A stretch of DNA of 13,192 nt, taken from Eubacteriales bacterium. Lineage in GTDB: Bacteria; Bacillota; Clostridia; Oscillospirales; Acutalibacteraceae. The DNA lies in NCBI GenBank assembly GCA_030529125.1, contig JAUMXP010000030.1:1-13192 (forward strand). The letters run 5' to 3'. Positions 13,172 through 13,192 of this stretch are shown one piece after another. The number at the start of each line of letters is the position of its first letter. Within the stretch, counting starts at the first letter, position 1. Both the position numbers and the translations under genes were made by a program. The notes under the pieces are model-generated. The model ran no database searches, was not told the DNA's origin, and was given only the letters and a program-made list of their open reading frames with translations.

Positions 13172-13192
13172 ACAAAAAAGGCTACCGAATTG

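Noticed and set aside
1..13192. Mobile elements, CRISPR arrays, tRNA or rRNA genes, toxin-antitoxin or phage genes
   Set aside because: No transposase, spaced direct repeats, rRNA or tRNA-like segments were seen, and nearly all sequence is accounted for by the genes listed.

Overview
The window looks like chromosomal DNA of a low-to-moderate GC Gram-positive bacterium of the class Clostridia. Evidence: strong AAAGGAGG-type ribosome binding sites, TTGACA/TATAAT-like promoters, a clostridial-type 2[4Fe-4S] ferredoxin, a ricT gene next to holB, and a spoIIAA-spoIIAB-sigF operon, which marks an endospore-forming lineage. I cannot name a genus, though an oscillospiracean/ruminococcacean relative would fit. 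Genes are tightly packed, every non-coding gap is under about 130 bp, and I see no tRNA, rRNA, CRISPR array, insertion sequence or phage gene.

Layout. (1) Positions 1-3048, minus strand: a 5'-partial-window sua5 (tRNA t6A synthesis), prfA (release factor 1) and a 62-aa DUF951 protein form a compact operon. Upstream of it lies hflX (ribosome-associated GTPase) with its own promoter and terminator. (2) Positions 3142-5264, plus strand: proB-proA, the first two steps of proline synthesis from glutamate, from a promoter divergent to hflX. (3) Positions 5254-6187, minus strand: three small unrecognised genes (77, 127 and 100 aa) in one operon; the first two share a QKI-x-x-ILSDP motif and the third ends in two hydrophobic segments. 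They converge on proA with an 11-bp overlap. (4) Positions 6181-6712, plus: a YfcE-type metallophosphoesterase. (5) Positions 6736-11704, plus: holB, ricT, a ferredoxin, a TrmN6-type methyltransferase (yabB), rsmI and folC. This largely follows the conserved Firmicutes holB-yaaT-yabA-yabB-yabC order, but yabA is missing and a ferredoxin with its own promoter, a perfect 9-bp inverted repeat over the -10 box, and a strong terminator sits in its place. (6) Positions 11792-13171, plus: spoIIAA-spoIIAB-sigF, the forespore sigma F switch, overlapping at both junctions.

Most of the window is core housekeeping (translation, replication, proline, folate) plus sporulation control. The less ordinary parts are the three-gene small-protein island, the palindrome at the ferredoxin promoter, and two shortened sporulation proteins: a sigma F without the usual N-terminal segment and a SpoIIAA with a short C-terminus. 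I see no clear evidence of a wholly new system; the island at 5254-6187 is the best candidate for undescribed function.
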